Positions 52,831-63,378 of a stretch of DNA of 64,000 nucleotides are shown piece by piece (position 1 is the first letter of the stretch; each line of letters opens with the position of its first letter). The stretch comes from Diacronema lutheri (lineage: Eukaryota > Haptophyta > Pavlovophyceae > Pavlovales > Pavlovaceae). The translations under genes and the position numbers were made by a program. Under the pieces are notes generated by a model. The model was not told where the DNA came from. It did no database searches and was given only the letters and a program-made list of their open reading frames with translations. The stretch spans positions 1-64,000 of the forward strand of contig JAGTXO010000053.1 in NCBI GenBank assembly GCA_019448385.1, read 5' to 3'.

Positions 52831-54756
52831 TCAGCGGAAGCGGAAGCCAAACAACGTCGCGCCTGCCTGCATCTGAAATTCGATTACCACGTTTGCCAGG
52901 TCAAGCCCTTGCAGGCTTGCGCCGAACCGCCACGTGACAGACGGCCCACCCCTAAAATTCCCGGTGCGAACGACGCAGGGGCTGGTGCGGCACGGGTACA
53001 GCTTCAAGGCGACCTCGATGCTCCCGATGGCGTTCAGGTCGCAATGCAGCACTCCACGGGGGAGGACGAACGGCCGGGTTCGCAGGCTGGAGGCGTTTGC
53101 CGTGCGGCGAGGTTGCAGTCCGACGAATCGATTTTCGCCAAACACAGCCACGCCGATGTCGCTGTACGTGCCGTGGCGCTGGTCGTGCTTCGCGGAGCTG
53201 CCTTCAAAGTACAGCCAATGCCGGCCGCCATGGGTGACGACGTTGCTGGCGGAGATCGCGAGGCCGCTGTACCAGTCGGCGTTGGCCAGGAGCGGCGTGC
53301 GAGCATAGACCCACCCTAGGTCCCAGTCGATGCCATCCCTCGACGTGATCAGGAATGTGTTCACCGTATCCGATGCGGCATCCCGGGCACGCGACGTGTC
53401 CTTTGGTTTGTTGATCACCGAGAGAAACCCGTAGTGGACACCTGCGATCGCTTGAACACCGAGACAGTACGCCTGCCGCAACAGGTACTCCGCCGTGCCC
53501 TCCGCGTCGAGTTTCCACGCCTTCACGGGACGCCAAGGACCAGAAGCCAGCATGCACTCGTTCCACGCAAGCGCGCCGGCCATCGTAAGGCAGTCGCGCG
53601 ACTTGGTCGTCGATCGCAGGACACCGACACCTCGGATGCCGCGCCAAGACAGGTCGGTCGCGAACGACACACGGGTGTACAGCAGGAACTCGTCTCCTGT
53701 CCACAGCAGCTGATGCGCCGTGTCCGAGTTGATGGGCATTTCGCTCGTCCCGACGATGACAGGCGCGCCCTCGTTGACAGTGTGCCAGACAGTGCCGTCA
53801 AGCGACTGCTTCATGCAGAGGCCGTGGTAAATCAAACATCGCTCCCGCTCGAGCGAGCTGAACGCACCCACCCATGGGCCGTGTGCATGCGCGTTGCATT
53901 GATATACTGCGACGTAGGATGCGTTTGCGCCGACCCTTGAGATCAAGGCTGCCGTCGACGATACACCAAGTTGCACGTCCGTCTTGAGAGTCCAGTTCAT
54001 GCCATTGTTCGACCCGAAGGTGCCGACAGTAGTTTTGCCCGTCTTCATGCGGAGCGCCCACGCTCCATCCGCCAACTCAACGGAAGCATACATGCCTGCT
54101 TGGTACGCCTTACGGCGGTCGCGGAAGGCGAAGCGCGTGCTGATCACGCGCTTCACGTCCTCGGGAGGCTGAAGCACGAGCTGCAGATTGTGCGCCTCGG
54201 CAACGAGCCAGTCGTCCGCGAACAACTGCCACGCGTTCAAGTCGGGCTGCACGGGTACCAATTCGTCGCGACGGACCGCGCGGATGCACGCTGTACACGC
54301 TTGGGATGCGCAGACATCCTTGACCGGGCGTGCGAGAGGCGAGCAAAACCCGTTCGGATCTGGGCGCATGCCATTCAGCTCAAAACGCCGCAATTGGCGT
54401 GCAAGCACGGCGTCACGGCGGTGCCGCTCGTCCATGCCGGGTGCCGCGCGTTTCATGACGCGAACCGATTGCAGAGCCGGTGCGTACTTGAGGCCCGCTC
54501 CCCATGACGCGAACCGCCGTTTCTCACGAAGGAGGGCCACTCGCGAGCGGTGCTCGGCTGGCAACGTGAGGTTTCGCAAGACGCGCCTCAACGACGCGTC
54601 TTCCCGATAGATACCAGGAAGCCAAGCGCGCGCGGGGCACTCCTCCAAAGGCTGCCGCGCTTCCAGCTCACGCTGAGACCGACCCACGCAAACAACCCAG
54701 GCGAGAAGGAAAGATAGACGTCGACCCGCGTCCCCCTTATTGTGGGGATCCCCCAC
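52831..54756 (-). CDS. Secreted five-bladed beta-propeller protein (GH43/GH32-like)
   Basis: 641 residues, one exon. The N-terminus has a signal-like stretch (RRLSFLLAWVVCVG). A Cys-rich region follows (NGFCSPLARPVKDVCASQAC). The body has repeated strand-turn-strand blocks: STRFAFRDRRKAYQAGMYAS, GSNNGMNWTLKTDV, MKQSLDGTVWHTVN, LLWTGDEFLLYTRVSFAT, LITSRDGIDWDLGWVY, NADWYSGLAISASNVV and RHWLYFEGSSAKHD. Repeated S-x-D-G-x-x-W and Y-x-G-x-A patterns are typical of the GH43/GH32/sialidase propeller superfamily, and a C-terminal beta-sandwich-like part follows. Catalytic acids cannot be assigned by eye. It probably binds or cleaves glycans outside the cell. Its stop is 17 bases from the end of copy F4, tail to tail. 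No shared module is seen upstream. Confidence 0.65.
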   Translation of the reverse strand: MGDPHNKGDAGRRLSFLLAWVVCVGRSQRELEARQPLEECPARAWLPGIYREDASLRRVLRNLTLPAEHRSRVALLREKRRFASWGAGLKYAPALQSVRVMKRAAPGMDERHRRDAVLARQLRRFELNGMRPDPNGFCSPLARPVKDVCASQACTACIRAVRRDELVPVQPDLNAWQLFADDWLVAEAHNLQLVLQPPEDVKRVISTRFAFRDRRKAYQAGMYASVELADGAWALRMKTGKTTVGTFGSNNGMNWTLKTDVQLGVSSTAALISRVGANASYVAVYQCNAHAHGPWVGAFSSLERERCLIYHGLCMKQSLDGTVWHTVNEGAPVIVGTSEMPINSDTAHQLLWTGDEFLLYTRVSFATDLSWRGIRGVGVLRSTTKSRDCLTMAGALAWNECMLASGPWRPVKAWKLDAEGTAEYLLRQAYCLGVQAIAGVHYGFLSVINKPKDTSRARDAASDTVNTFLITSRDGIDWDLGWVYARTPLLANADWYSGLAISASNVVTHGGRHWLYFEGSSAKHDQRHGTYSDIGVAVFGENRFVGLQPRRTANASSLRTRPFVLPRGVLHCDLNAIGSIEVALKLYPCRTSPCVVRTGNFRGGPSVTWRFGASLQGLDLANVVIEFQMQAGATLFGFRFR

Positions 54757-55072
54757 GAACTATGGGTTGAAAAAATAAAACGGCGGACGCGGCGGAGTCG
54801 GATCAGGTCGCCCGACGCGATCGCGGCGGTCAGCTCGGCGCCGGCAGCAGTCAGCTCCGCGTCGGCCACCGCCGCTACTTCGAGGCGCTTTGCGCTGTCA
54901 TTGGCGGTGACCTAGTCGGCAAGCAGGTCGAAGTTGCCCGGGTCGAGAGCCACTCGGGCGAACACGTCGTCACGCTCGGAGAGTGGAGAAACACATATTC
55001 TAAATCCTGGAGACCCCTCAGCTTTTTAAAACAGAGCTGAGGTGGACACCGAGCCCTGAGATGCTATGATTT
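54757..55072. other. 5' flank of the propeller gene with a repeat shared with 31752-31815
   Basis: 55003-55072 is the inverted counterpart of 31752-31815 (AGCTGAGGTGGACACCGAGC). The rest shows no gene. An AAAAAATAAAAC stretch near 54770 could be a promoter element of the minus-strand gene. Confidence 0.45.
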
Positions 55073-55149
55073 CGCGAATGCAATCATTCTTGCCTTCGCG
55101 ACAACGATCGTGTTCACTATTCTATGTTCGGGGCACACCCCACCTCCGC

Positions 55150-55690
55150 ATTTGGGGACGACGTCGCCTCGGGGCAGCAATTGTTTTCGGCCTCGTCCTG
55201 CTGGCGCAGGCCGCCGTGCGTCGCGGGCCACGAGAAGATGTGGGCTGTACAGCACGTCGTGCGTAACGTGCGCACCGCACGCGCAACGGCGGCGTATGCG
55301 GCGGCAATTACGGGCCGGCTGGCGACGATGGTCGAGCGCCGCCTGAACCGGCCGCGTCAATCGGCACGTAGCCGAGCGCAGACCAAACGGGGACACCTGC
55401 CATGGCCGCAGTAGCCTCGGCCCCAGATGCGCGCGCCGCAGCCTCGGCGAGGGCCGGCTTGCCCGCCGCGTGGTCGATAGGCTCGTGCAATCTGCCTGCC
55501 GGAACATCAGGCGCACAGGCGCCGTCGGTGCCGTTTGGAGACCAGATGTTGCGCAGGTAGGGCTCGCGTGGCGGCCAACCGCCCTACTGGTGCCTCCAGC
55601 GCCACCGTGCGCGGCCGGCGCGGGCGCCTTGTGCGCGCTTGCCGATGGGGGAGCCAAATCGCCGCCGCCTCGCCCGCGCCCGCGCCGAGC
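55150..55690 (-). repeat. Element E2 (copy of E1/E3)
   Basis: The minus strand gives EPIDHAAGKPALAEAAARAS, VPVWSALGYVPIDAAGSGGA and a terminal part matching 59690-59760 (CGACGCACGGCGGCCTGCGC). It differs from E3 by scattered changes and lacks the GDARAVH segment. Confidence 0.65.
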
Positions 55691-55699
55691 GCCGCGCCC

Positions 55700-56015
55700 G
55701 CTCTGCACTCGCGGGGCCCGACGTTCTGCACTCGCGGGACTCGACGTTGCGCGCCATGCTGTCCGGGGTGAGTGCAGAGCGGATTGGCGACGGATGGTCC
55801 ACGCGCGAGGCGGCGACGTACAGCTGGCCGTGCGTAAAGCACGGATCGGCGAGCCACGCCTTTGCGCACTCGAGCGCCTTGTTGGGCTAGACTGCCCCGT
55901 GCTCGGCGTTGCCAGGCGAGACGTGGCCCGCGCGCGGGATGAGCACCGTGCGAGCGGGAACATGCCGGCTGGCGGAAACAATTAAAATTCGGAGCAACGG
56001 CGAGCGCTCCTGTCC
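55700..56015. mobile_element. Helitron remnant H4, scrambled
   Basis: The minus strand at 55760-55900 has KAWLADPCFTHGQLYVAASR-type residues. The plus strand at 55985-56015 has KIRSNGERSC, the HHVRGA-block start. Opposite orientations show rearrangement. Confidence 0.5.
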
Positions 56016-56640
56016 GTCCGCGTCAAGTGGGTGCCCGCCTGTCCCTTTCCAGTCAGACCACGATTTGTATTGTACGCCCTCAACTGTCCCCAGCAGTCTC
56101 GCGCTTCAGGCTACCTCTCCTTTGTCTGCTCCCGCCCCTGCCTTTGCAAGCGGATCGGTGGGCTCTGCGGGGGGCGGCCGCGATGCGCATTGCTCCGCAC
56201 GCGCCGCACGCGCCGCGGTGCCCATCGGTGGGTGGGCGCCGCGCTCCGCCCCTTTGGTCGGGCACGCTCGTTGGCGTGGCGCCCAGAGGCGCCGGGCCGG
56301 GCGGTGGCGTCGGGCCGCGCGGTGGCGTCGCGGGCCGCGCCGTGCTGGCTAAGGGCGGCGGTGCACCCGACGGCGACGACTGGCTGCTGGGCGGCATCCG
56401 GCGTCCGTCGCTTCGCGACCTCGACGTGCGCCTTCTGGCGTGGGGTGGATAGGCGCGGCGGGGGTTGGCACGCCCCCGCCGCGTCCTTGCCGTCCCGGCC
56501 GTCCCCGCTGCCGGCGTGCACAGAGTCGACGCCCTGACTTCGGCCCGACGTTGCGCGCTCTTTTTCGCTCGCTCCATTTGTCCCCCCCTGCTGACCCGCC
56601 TGTAAGCGTCGTTAGTATAGGTGAGGTTTATTATTGATCT
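56016..56640. other. No gene recognised; repeat shared with 59900-60040
   Basis: 56480-56618 (CCGTCCCGGCCGTCCCCGCT, then GCCCTGACTTCGGCCC) recurs at 59910-60035. It ends in TAAGCGTCGTTAGTAT, the reverse complement of the 13-base motif (56604-56618). 56160-56470 is Gly/Arg-rich in all frames. Confidence 0.45.
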
Positions 56641-56654
56641 TTTCTTTTGGCGGT

Positions 56655-57914
56655 TTAATAAATCTGGGGCACCGCGTCGAAGTCCGCTCTGCAGCGGCCT
56701 ACCGTTCTCCCTTGGCTCGCCAAGGCATCGGGGACATTCGCTTCGACGAAAACCGTGTGCCGAACGTCCCCATAGTTGCCATTCGAGCCCCCGCGGACGC
56801 GAGCGAGCACGCCATAATTGCCCTCGTGCCTGAGGTGGCGTTCTTCTGCTTTGTAGTCCCCGGTTGAGACGAGCTCGTCCATGAGCTCCTTGTGGTCCGC
56901 CACTTTAACGTTGCCGCGGGGTCCTTTGATGGGGTGAAGCTGCAGGTAATCGTCGAACCCCAGAAGTGCCCCGTCCATCAAGTACGGCTCGAGCAGCGCG
57001 ATCTGGGGCAACATCGCCTCGCGAATCTTGCCGTCGTCGAAGTACGCAAATCCGACCGGTGCGTCGATGGACAGGTCAGCTCCAAAGCCGACGACGACGC
57101 GTACAAGGTGACTGACGTTGAAGTGCGCGAGAGTCTTCGCGGCCGTGCAGCTGTCAAACCGCCGCGAATATGTGACTTGCTGCGACTGCAACGTAGGGTC
57201 AACAGTAATCAACGGGCACTCCTTGCAGAAGGCCTCTTTCAGTCGTGCGAGCAAGAGCGTTATCCCCCCACAAAAGTTGCCGCTCTCGACAATTGAAAAT
57301 GGAAGCGGCAGGCGCGCCACGGCTCGCGCGAAAGTCTTTGCAAGCTGCACATGCTGCATCCCGTTGACTTGCGATGCGCCAGCCCCGAGCCAGCGCTGTA
57401 GGATTGTCATGTCGCGACCAAAGGCCTTCAGCACATCTGAAAGCTTGCGTTCGACACCAACGTTGCGAGCGAGACCGGCCTTTGGCATATTTCGCGGCCA
57501 GTACGCATACGAGCGAGCTTTGAACGGCTCTGCGCCGTTGCCTGTGCAGAAGCGAGGGACGTTCAGGTCTTCGCTGAGCAACCTGCATGCTCGCTCGCAC
57601 GTGTGGCGCACGTGCGCACCATTCACGACAAGCGTCGTGTGGAGTACAAGGTTGGGCGGTAACGCGCTGCCTTCGACGTTCGTCACCATTTGCCATCCCT
57701 GCGTGCTGGGGAAAGTCACGTGCGACCACTCCGCGGTCCTATTCCAGTACTCCGTCGCAAGGTAAAATGGCGTGCGTGCAGGGCCCAGGAGTTCGAGGCG
57801 CGTGAGGACGCCATCGTCGCAACGTACGCGCGCATCAATGCGCGTGTTCCAAATCCCAGGCTCTGGCGGCGACGAGAGCAGCAGCGACAGGACCAGGGAT
57901 GAGAAGATTGGCAT
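56655..57914 (-). CDS. Secreted SAM-dependent methyltransferase-like protein
   Basis: 419 residues, one exon, starting MPIFSSLVLSLLLSSPPEPG, a clear signal peptide. The core has IVESGNFCGGITLLLARL (motif I-like, G-x-x-x-G), CPLITVDPTLQSQQ (motif II Asp), VVVGFGADLSIDAPVGFAYF, a DDGKIREAMLPQIALLEPYL helix and MDGALLGFDDYL. This is the class I Rossmann order of Methyltransf_24-type enzymes, several of which methylate sugars. The product would act in the secretory pathway, consistent with neighbouring glycan enzymes. The ATG lies 37 bases from the shared upstream module. The substrate is unknown. Confidence 0.65.
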   Translation of the reverse strand: MPIFSSLVLSLLLSSPPEPGIWNTRIDARVRCDDGVLTRLELLGPARTPFYLATEYWNRTAEWSHVTFPSTQGWQMVTNVEGSALPPNLVLHTTLVVNGAHVRHTCERACRLLSEDLNVPRFCTGNGAEPFKARSYAYWPRNMPKAGLARNVGVERKLSDVLKAFGRDMTILQRWLGAGASQVNGMQHVQLAKTFARAVARLPLPFSIVESGNFCGGITLLLARLKEAFCKECPLITVDPTLQSQQVTYSRRFDSCTAAKTLAHFNVSHLVRVVVGFGADLSIDAPVGFAYFDDGKIREAMLPQIALLEPYLMDGALLGFDDYLQLHPIKGPRGNVKVADHKELMDELVSTGDYKAEERHLRHEGNYGVLARVRGGSNGNYGDVRHTVFVEANVPDALASQGRTVGRCRADFDAVPQIY

Positions 57915-57950
57915 CGCGCAAGCTTGCGCGGTGCCGCTCTTACATTATAG

Positions 57951-58395
57951 TCAGTTCCCATATATATTTAGACTGCACGTTCCAATATGGCGATAGGGGC
58001 CGTCCTCACGATCTCAGTCTGCACGCTGCACGTTCCAATATATATTTCAATAAAATATTGGAATGTGCAGTCTAAGATCGTGAAGACGGCATGCTATCAC
58101 GTGTCCATACGGCAGGGGGCCGTATGTATGGCGCAGGGGGCCGGCGGGCGCTGTTTTGGTGGTGCGGTGGCGGCGTCGGGTGGTTTCGGCTCTCGTGCGG
58201 CTTTCAGGCGGTGGCGCGACAGATCTCAGACTGCATGTTCCAATATATTTATACACCGTGCCGTCCTCACGATCTCAGACTGCACGTTCCAATATTCACG
58301 ATCTCAGACTGCACGTTCCAATATCAGGCGATGGCGCGACACGGGATACCCTGCCGTCCTCACGATCTCAAACTGCACGTTCCAATATGTATTTA
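57951..58395. promoter_or_regulatory. Cluster of shared-module copies
   Basis: At least six half-copies lie here: AGACTGCACGTTCCAATATG (57970), an inverted pair around TATATTTCAATAAAATATTG (58006-58094), then GATCTCAGACTGCA at 58222, 58271, 58299 and 58364, several ending in CCAATAT. The long form (GGCGGGCGCTGTTTTGGTGG) is at 58142-58215. It is the densest cluster in the window, directly 5' of the methyltransferase-like gene. Confidence 0.65.
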
Positions 58396-58439
58396 TGCTA
58401 TCTCCGGTACGTCGTAAAAGAGCCGACAGACGGCTGGTG

Positions 58440-58876
58440 GGGAATGTGAAATTCCGGAGCAACGGCGAGCGCTCCTGTCTGCGCGTGCTGCTGCTGCACC
58501 ATGTGCGCGGAGCGACTTGCCACGCCGCTCTACGCACGTAGATTCAATCGATGTCCATGGCGGCCTGCGCGACCCGCGGCTTGCTGCGCGACGATGCTGG
58601 ATGGATCCGTGACCCTATCACGACGGCACAGCACACGCACACGACTTTCTCAACTCGCTCGAGCCGGGGATGGTCGTGGTGCTCCTGCGCAATCTTGCGC
58701 CACGTGACGGGCTGTGCAACGGCACGTGGCTGATCGTACGCCGGGTGCGCGTAGGCAGACGGCTGCTCTGCTCCTGCGCAATCTTGCGCCACGTGACGGG
58801 CTGTGCAACGGCACGTGGCTGATCGTACGCCGGGTGCGCGTAGGCAGACGGCTGCTCAACTGCGTGCGGCGCGCCG

Positions 58877-58915
<39 letters not shown>

Positions 58916-58975
58916 AGGTGCTGGGCTATGCCGCCGAGGAGGAGGTGGCGGCAGTGGCGCGCGACGACGTCGCGA
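58440..58975 (+). mobile_element. Helitron helicase remnant H5 with an 89-bp tandem duplication
   Basis: KFRSNGERSCLRVLLLHHVR, MAACATRGLLRDDAGW, then LRNLAPRDGLCNGTWLIVRR match H2 and Helitron helicases. The last block is duplicated in tandem (58681-58768 and 58770-58857, offset 89). A 39-C run (58877-58915) and CAGGTG follow, then VARDDVAM. It contains no complete frame. Confidence 0.7.
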
Positions 58976-59049
58976 TGAATGGGGGCGGCGCGCGAGCGGA
59001 GGGCGGCGGCGGTGGCTGGCGTGCGCGGCGGTCGCGGTGCTCGGCGCAG

Positions 59050-59760
59050 CGCTAGGCGCGGCGTGCGGGATGGACGACATGGCGGGCGCGGCGCTCGGCG
59101 CGGGCGCGGGCGAGGCGGCGGCGATTTGGCTCCCCCAGCGGCAAGCGCGCACAGCGCGCCCGCGCCGGCCGCGCACGGTGGCGCTGGAGGCACCAGTAGG
59201 GCGGGTGGCCGCCACGCGAGCCCTATTTGCGCACCATCTGGTCTCCAAACGGCACCGACGGCGCCTGTGCGCCTTGATGTTCCGGCAGGCAGGTTGCACG
59301 AGCCCATCGACCACGCGGCGGGCAAGCCGGCCTTCGCCGAGGCTGCTGCGCGCGCATCTGGGGCCGAGGCTGTTGCGGCCATGGCAGGTGTCCCCGTTTG
59401 GTCTGCGCTCGGCTACGTGCCGATTGACGCGGCCGGTTCAGACGGCGCTTGACCATCGTCGCCAGCCGGCCCGTAGTTGCCGCCGCATACGCCGCCGTTG
59501 CGCGTGCGGCGCGTTGCCGCGGGCGCGGTCCCCACGCCCCCTCATTCGACGGGCGCGCTAAATTCGACGAAAATCTTTGGGCGTGGCGACGCGCGGGCCG
59601 TCCACGCGGACGTGCGCGAGCTGATCGACGAGGTTGCGTCCGTTGCGCACGAAGTGCTGTAGAAACCCACTGGGTTGGTTGCCCAAACATCTTTTGGTTG
59701 CCCGCGACGCACGGCGGCCTGCGCTAGCAGGACGAGGCCGAAAATAATTGCTGCCCGGGG
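59050..59760 (+). repeat. Element E3 (best copy of E1/E2)
   Basis: The plus strand reads GEAAAIWLPQRQARTARPRR, DVPAGRLHEPIDHAAGKPAF, VPVWSALGYVPIDAAGSDGA and, after a frame change, GRGDARAVHADVRELIDEVA, ending at a stop near 59661. The tail CGACGCACGGCGGCCTGCGC is shared with E1 and E2. It directly follows H5, so E3 may be the downstream part of the same element. Confidence 0.65.
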
Positions 59761-59768
59761 CGGGGGGT

Positions 59769-59806
<38 letters not shown>

Positions 59807-60140
59807 GGGGGGGATGAAAGCCGTTCCCTGTCTCTTCACCTGGCGGCGGCGGGGCGGCGAGACGTTTGTCTGTATGCGTGTCCGCCCATGCCGCGTCATG
59901 CCGCGTCTTTGCCGTCCCGGCCGTCCCCGCTGCCGGCGTGCACAGGATCGTCGCCCTGACTTCGGCCCCCATCGACGCTGCGTGCACTCTTTTGCTCGCT
60001 CCGTTCATCCCTCTGCCCGCCCGTAAGCGCCGTCCGAATCTCTTCACAGGGGGAGGGGGGGCGGGGGGGGGGGGGGGGGGGGTGCATCGCGCCTTTGGAC
60101 GAGGATCCCGCACGGCCCTAACCCGTCTCGAGGCGCCGAG
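59769..60140. repeat. G runs and the repeat shared with 56480-56618
   Basis: G runs are at 59769-59805, 59807-59813 and 60063-60082. Between them 59910-60035 is a diverged copy of 56480-56618, ending in CCCGTAAGCGCCGTCCGAAT, a weakened form of the TAAGCGTCGTTAGTAT motif. No gene is seen. Confidence 0.6.
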
Positions 60141-60419
60141 GTGATCCGTTCGGAGCTCGCTGCGTTTGTTCCCGCTGCGCCGCGCCGCCGCGCCGCCACG
60201 TGCGGCGAGCTGCTAGTCGTAGAGCTGGCCGTGCGCGCCGACGTGCATGCGCGGCCGTTTGGCCTGGTTCACGCTCTCGTCGCCCTCGTCGCCCTCGTTG
60301 CCTTTGCCGCCGGCTACGTGCGCCGGGTCGGCGTCCTGCTCGTCCTCGTCGGCGCGCGGCGCGCGGCGCGCGCGCGCCGAGCTAGTAAGCTTGGCTTGAA
60401 GCGTCGGCCCTGAGACGCG

Positions 60420-63378
60420 GCGTGTTGTCGGCGGAAACGATGACGGAAGGGACAGAGGCGCACGACGGCTACCGATGCATTGGCCTCCACGCTCGGGTCG
60501 AGCGCCTGCCTCGCCGCCGTGGATGCGGTCCGGCGCCGACATGCCTTGTACATCCGCGCGTAGTCGCCCCCGGCGTGTACTCCGCGTTGACGGCCGCCAT
60601 GCGGTTTTCCGCAAAGCTGCAATGCATTGCGTGACCGCTTCAGCATCGCTCGTGTTCGTCGCGAGGAGAGCGGCGAGCTCGTTTATCGCGAGAGCGCACC
60701 ATCTTTGACCGAGGTGTTGTGGGGAATGCACGTTGTGGGGAATGCACGCATGTTGTGGGGAATGCACGCATGTATGTTGTGGGGAATGCACGCATGTTGT
60801 GGGGTATGCACGCATGTATGTTGTGGGGAATGCACGCACGCATGCACGCATGTTGTGGTGCACGCGTGCGCTCTCTGAGTGAGCTGATCAAATCGACTCG
60901 GGTCGAACACGACGATCTGCTCGGGCGTGTAGCGGCGCAGCGTCTCGCGGTCGAGGTAGTCGGTGCGCCCGAGCTCGTCGTCCCCGCCAAGGCGACTCGC
61001 GAGCGGCGCGTCGCACGTGCGCAGGATGGACGCGGCCTTGCCGTCCGTCTGGATCGACGAGACGTGGCCACCCGCGCGGTTGGCGCGCCGGAGCGCGCGC
61101 GACACGTCCATCTTAAACACCACGTTGAAGATGCGCGTGCGGTTGCTGCCTGCGGTGATCGGCAGCCCCGCGTGGCAGCCTCTGCCGATCGCCCGCTCAA
61201 CGTCCTCGGTGCAGCGCAGCCACTCCTGGAGGCAGGTGCGGAGGAAGTGGCCGACGATGAGGCTCTTCTTGCCCGGAAGGCGCTTCGGGCCGATCGGCTT
61301 GTCGCCGTTGGCCTGCCGCGCGGCGTCGAGCAGGTGGAGCATCGCCCTGTACCCGTCGCCCACGTTGTTGCTCTCGCCCGGCGGGCGGTTGAGGTACCAA
61401 CCCATGTTGTGGTCGCCATCGTAGTCGGCGTCAAAGAGCTCCCAAGCGGGCAGCACTTCGCGCAGCAGGTCGTCGTCGTCGCGCAGCGCCGCGGGCAGCG
61501 ACGCGTCGTCGATCTGACCGCGCCACATAAGCCGCGTGCACCGGCGGCGCGCGCGCCCCATCGTCTGTGCGGGCAGCGCGCCGTTGCCGGCCGGCGGCGC
61601 GGCGAGCCCAGCCGCAGCAACCTGCTCGGCGCGTGTGGCCCTCGCGAGGTGCACCTTGACGAACGCCTCGAGCGCGCCGTACAGGCCCGACGTGCGCACG
61701 TGGTTCGCGTAGTTGGTCGTGAGCTGCGCGGCGAGGAAGCCAAGCGGCTCTAACATGTACGCGACCTCGATCGGCCCGCCCGCCGCGAGCACGGCGTGGT
61801 GCGCGCCGGCAAAGTCCGCGAGGTCAGCGCCGAGCTGCCCGTGCTGCGGAGGCGCGCCTCCCGCGTTTGCCCTCCGGGTCACGGCCCAGATGACTGCCCT
61901 CCAGAAGGACTCCGTCGCCACGGCGGGCAGCTCCTCGCCGGAGCGCAGCGCGCCCTCGGCAAAGTCGACGCCGACCTCGATCGTGAGCGCGGCGATGCGG
62001 TCAAGTTTGACCGCAAAGTCCTGCAGGTGCGGTAGGTAGGCGGCGCACACGATGGTCCTCAACTGCAGCTTGCTGATTTCCGGCGGCACGACAGCGCCAG
62101 CGGGCTGTGAGTAAGGCTCCAACAACGCGGAGGTGTAGTGCGCCTGCGCCGCCTTGAACACGGCGCCCTCGTTCGTCGATCCACAGGTGTAGATTGCGGT
62201 CGCCAGGCATTCCACCGCAAGCGCGCGCTCCGCTCGCGACGGATATCGCAGCTCGACAGCCTTGGTACTGGATTGGAAGAGGTGGCCCTGCGCGGCTTTT
62301 GCGTGCAGGCTCTGCTTGCCGGCGCACGGCTGCAGCGAGGACGGCTGCGGCTGCTGCGAGGGCGGCGGCTGCTGCTGCGAGGAAGGGCTCTGCTGCTGCG
62401 AGGGCGGCTGCGACGCTGCGAGGGCGGCCACGGCAGCTGCGAGGGCGGCTGCGGCTGCTGCGACTGCGAGGGCGGCTGCTGCGAGGGCGGCGGCGGTTGC
62501 CGCCAGGGCGGCTGCGGCTGCTGCGAGGAAAGGCTCTGCTGCTGCGAGGGCGGCTGCGGCGATTCAGAAGAGAGCGGTGATGCCTGCAACGCCGCAAGCC
62601 CCATGTGCGCCCGCGCCTCCACGAGCTCGTCAAACTCGCGCCGCGCCGCACGATTGACCGGCTCGTACTGCCAGTCCATCGGCTCGTAGTGGGCGTGGCC
62701 CGCACCAATGCCACCCGCAGGATCGGGAAAAGACGCCACCCAAAGCTCATCGAAGGCGGTCGCGAGGCCGTCCACTGCCACGACCGCGAGTGGGTCGTGC
62801 GCCACCAGGACACTCGCCGGTGTTGGCCACCAGGCGGAAAAAGGTGCGGCAGTGAAGCACGAGACAATAGACCATCGACGAGCATGGCCATACACCGTAC
62901 GAGCATGCCAGTTTTGTACGCGTGCCTGACGGGGATGCACGTCTCGGTCGGCGGGACTCAAAGGTGCCGAGGACACGGCCAACCCCCCTTTCCTTGGAGT
63001 AGGGCAGAGGCGACAAAACAGGCTGCTCATTCGTGAAGATCGTCCACTTGAGCTCGAGCGCGTCCAGCTACGCCGCAGCCTCATCCGGACCGCACGATCC
63101 CTGCTGTACTCGCGAAGGTTGGACATCACAGACGCCTTCGCCGTCACCACGTCGCTGCGCTCCTGCAGAGCCACGTGCTGCGCGACGGCATCGACGTCCG
63201 GCATGTGCGCCTCGAATTGCCGCTCGAAGGCGGTCGCGTTCCCTTGATTGGCAACGTGGAGCGTGTCACCGGTGCGCTTGCAAGCGTCGAAGAGGTCAAG
63301 CAAAGGGCGCCGCGTGACGTTCTCGAAGAAGTCGACCAGAATGCCATCCCCTTGATGCCGAGCTCCCCTTGATGGCAT
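60420..63378 (-). CDS. Fanzor-like gene F6, separate from the giant family
   Basis: From the ATG at 63378: FENVTRRPLLDLFDACKRTG, VMSNLREYSRDRAVRMR, then after a Gln-rich repeat (62330-62570, with a frame change) AKAAQGHLFQSSTKAVELRY, QLTTNYANHVRTSGLYGALE, REVLPAWELFDADYDG, RLPGKKSLIVGHFLRTCLQE, RIFNVVFKMDVSRALR and VSSIQTDGKAASIL (QTDG at 61040-61051), then EQIVVFDPSRF (Asp 60902-60904, RuvC-I). The N-x-x-x-H-V, L-P-x-x-x-x-x-x-H and TDG blocks before DP are the Fanzor/TnpB order. A minisatellite (60715-60862) follows. Beyond it, NELAALLATNTSDAEAVTQC may continue the RuvC insert to about 60420. No G-D-W or zinc ribbon is found, so the copy is C-terminally incomplete. The shared module touches its start. 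Confidence 0.6.
60715..60862. repeat. Minisatellite of GTTGTGGGGAATGCACGCAT units
   Basis: About seven units of 20-26 bases, some with an extra GTAT. It sits between the RuvC-I region and the presumed RuvC insert of F6, either in an intron or as an insertion. On the minus strand it reads PHNIHACIPHN-type residues. Confidence 0.85.
62330..62570 (-). repeat. Gln/Pro-rich coding repeat in F6
   Basis: Units of CTGCTGCGAGGGCGG on the plus strand read SQQQP/PPSQQ on the minus strand. The two halves of F6 lie in different frames on either side, so a unit-length change here is the likely cause. Confidence 0.7.
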
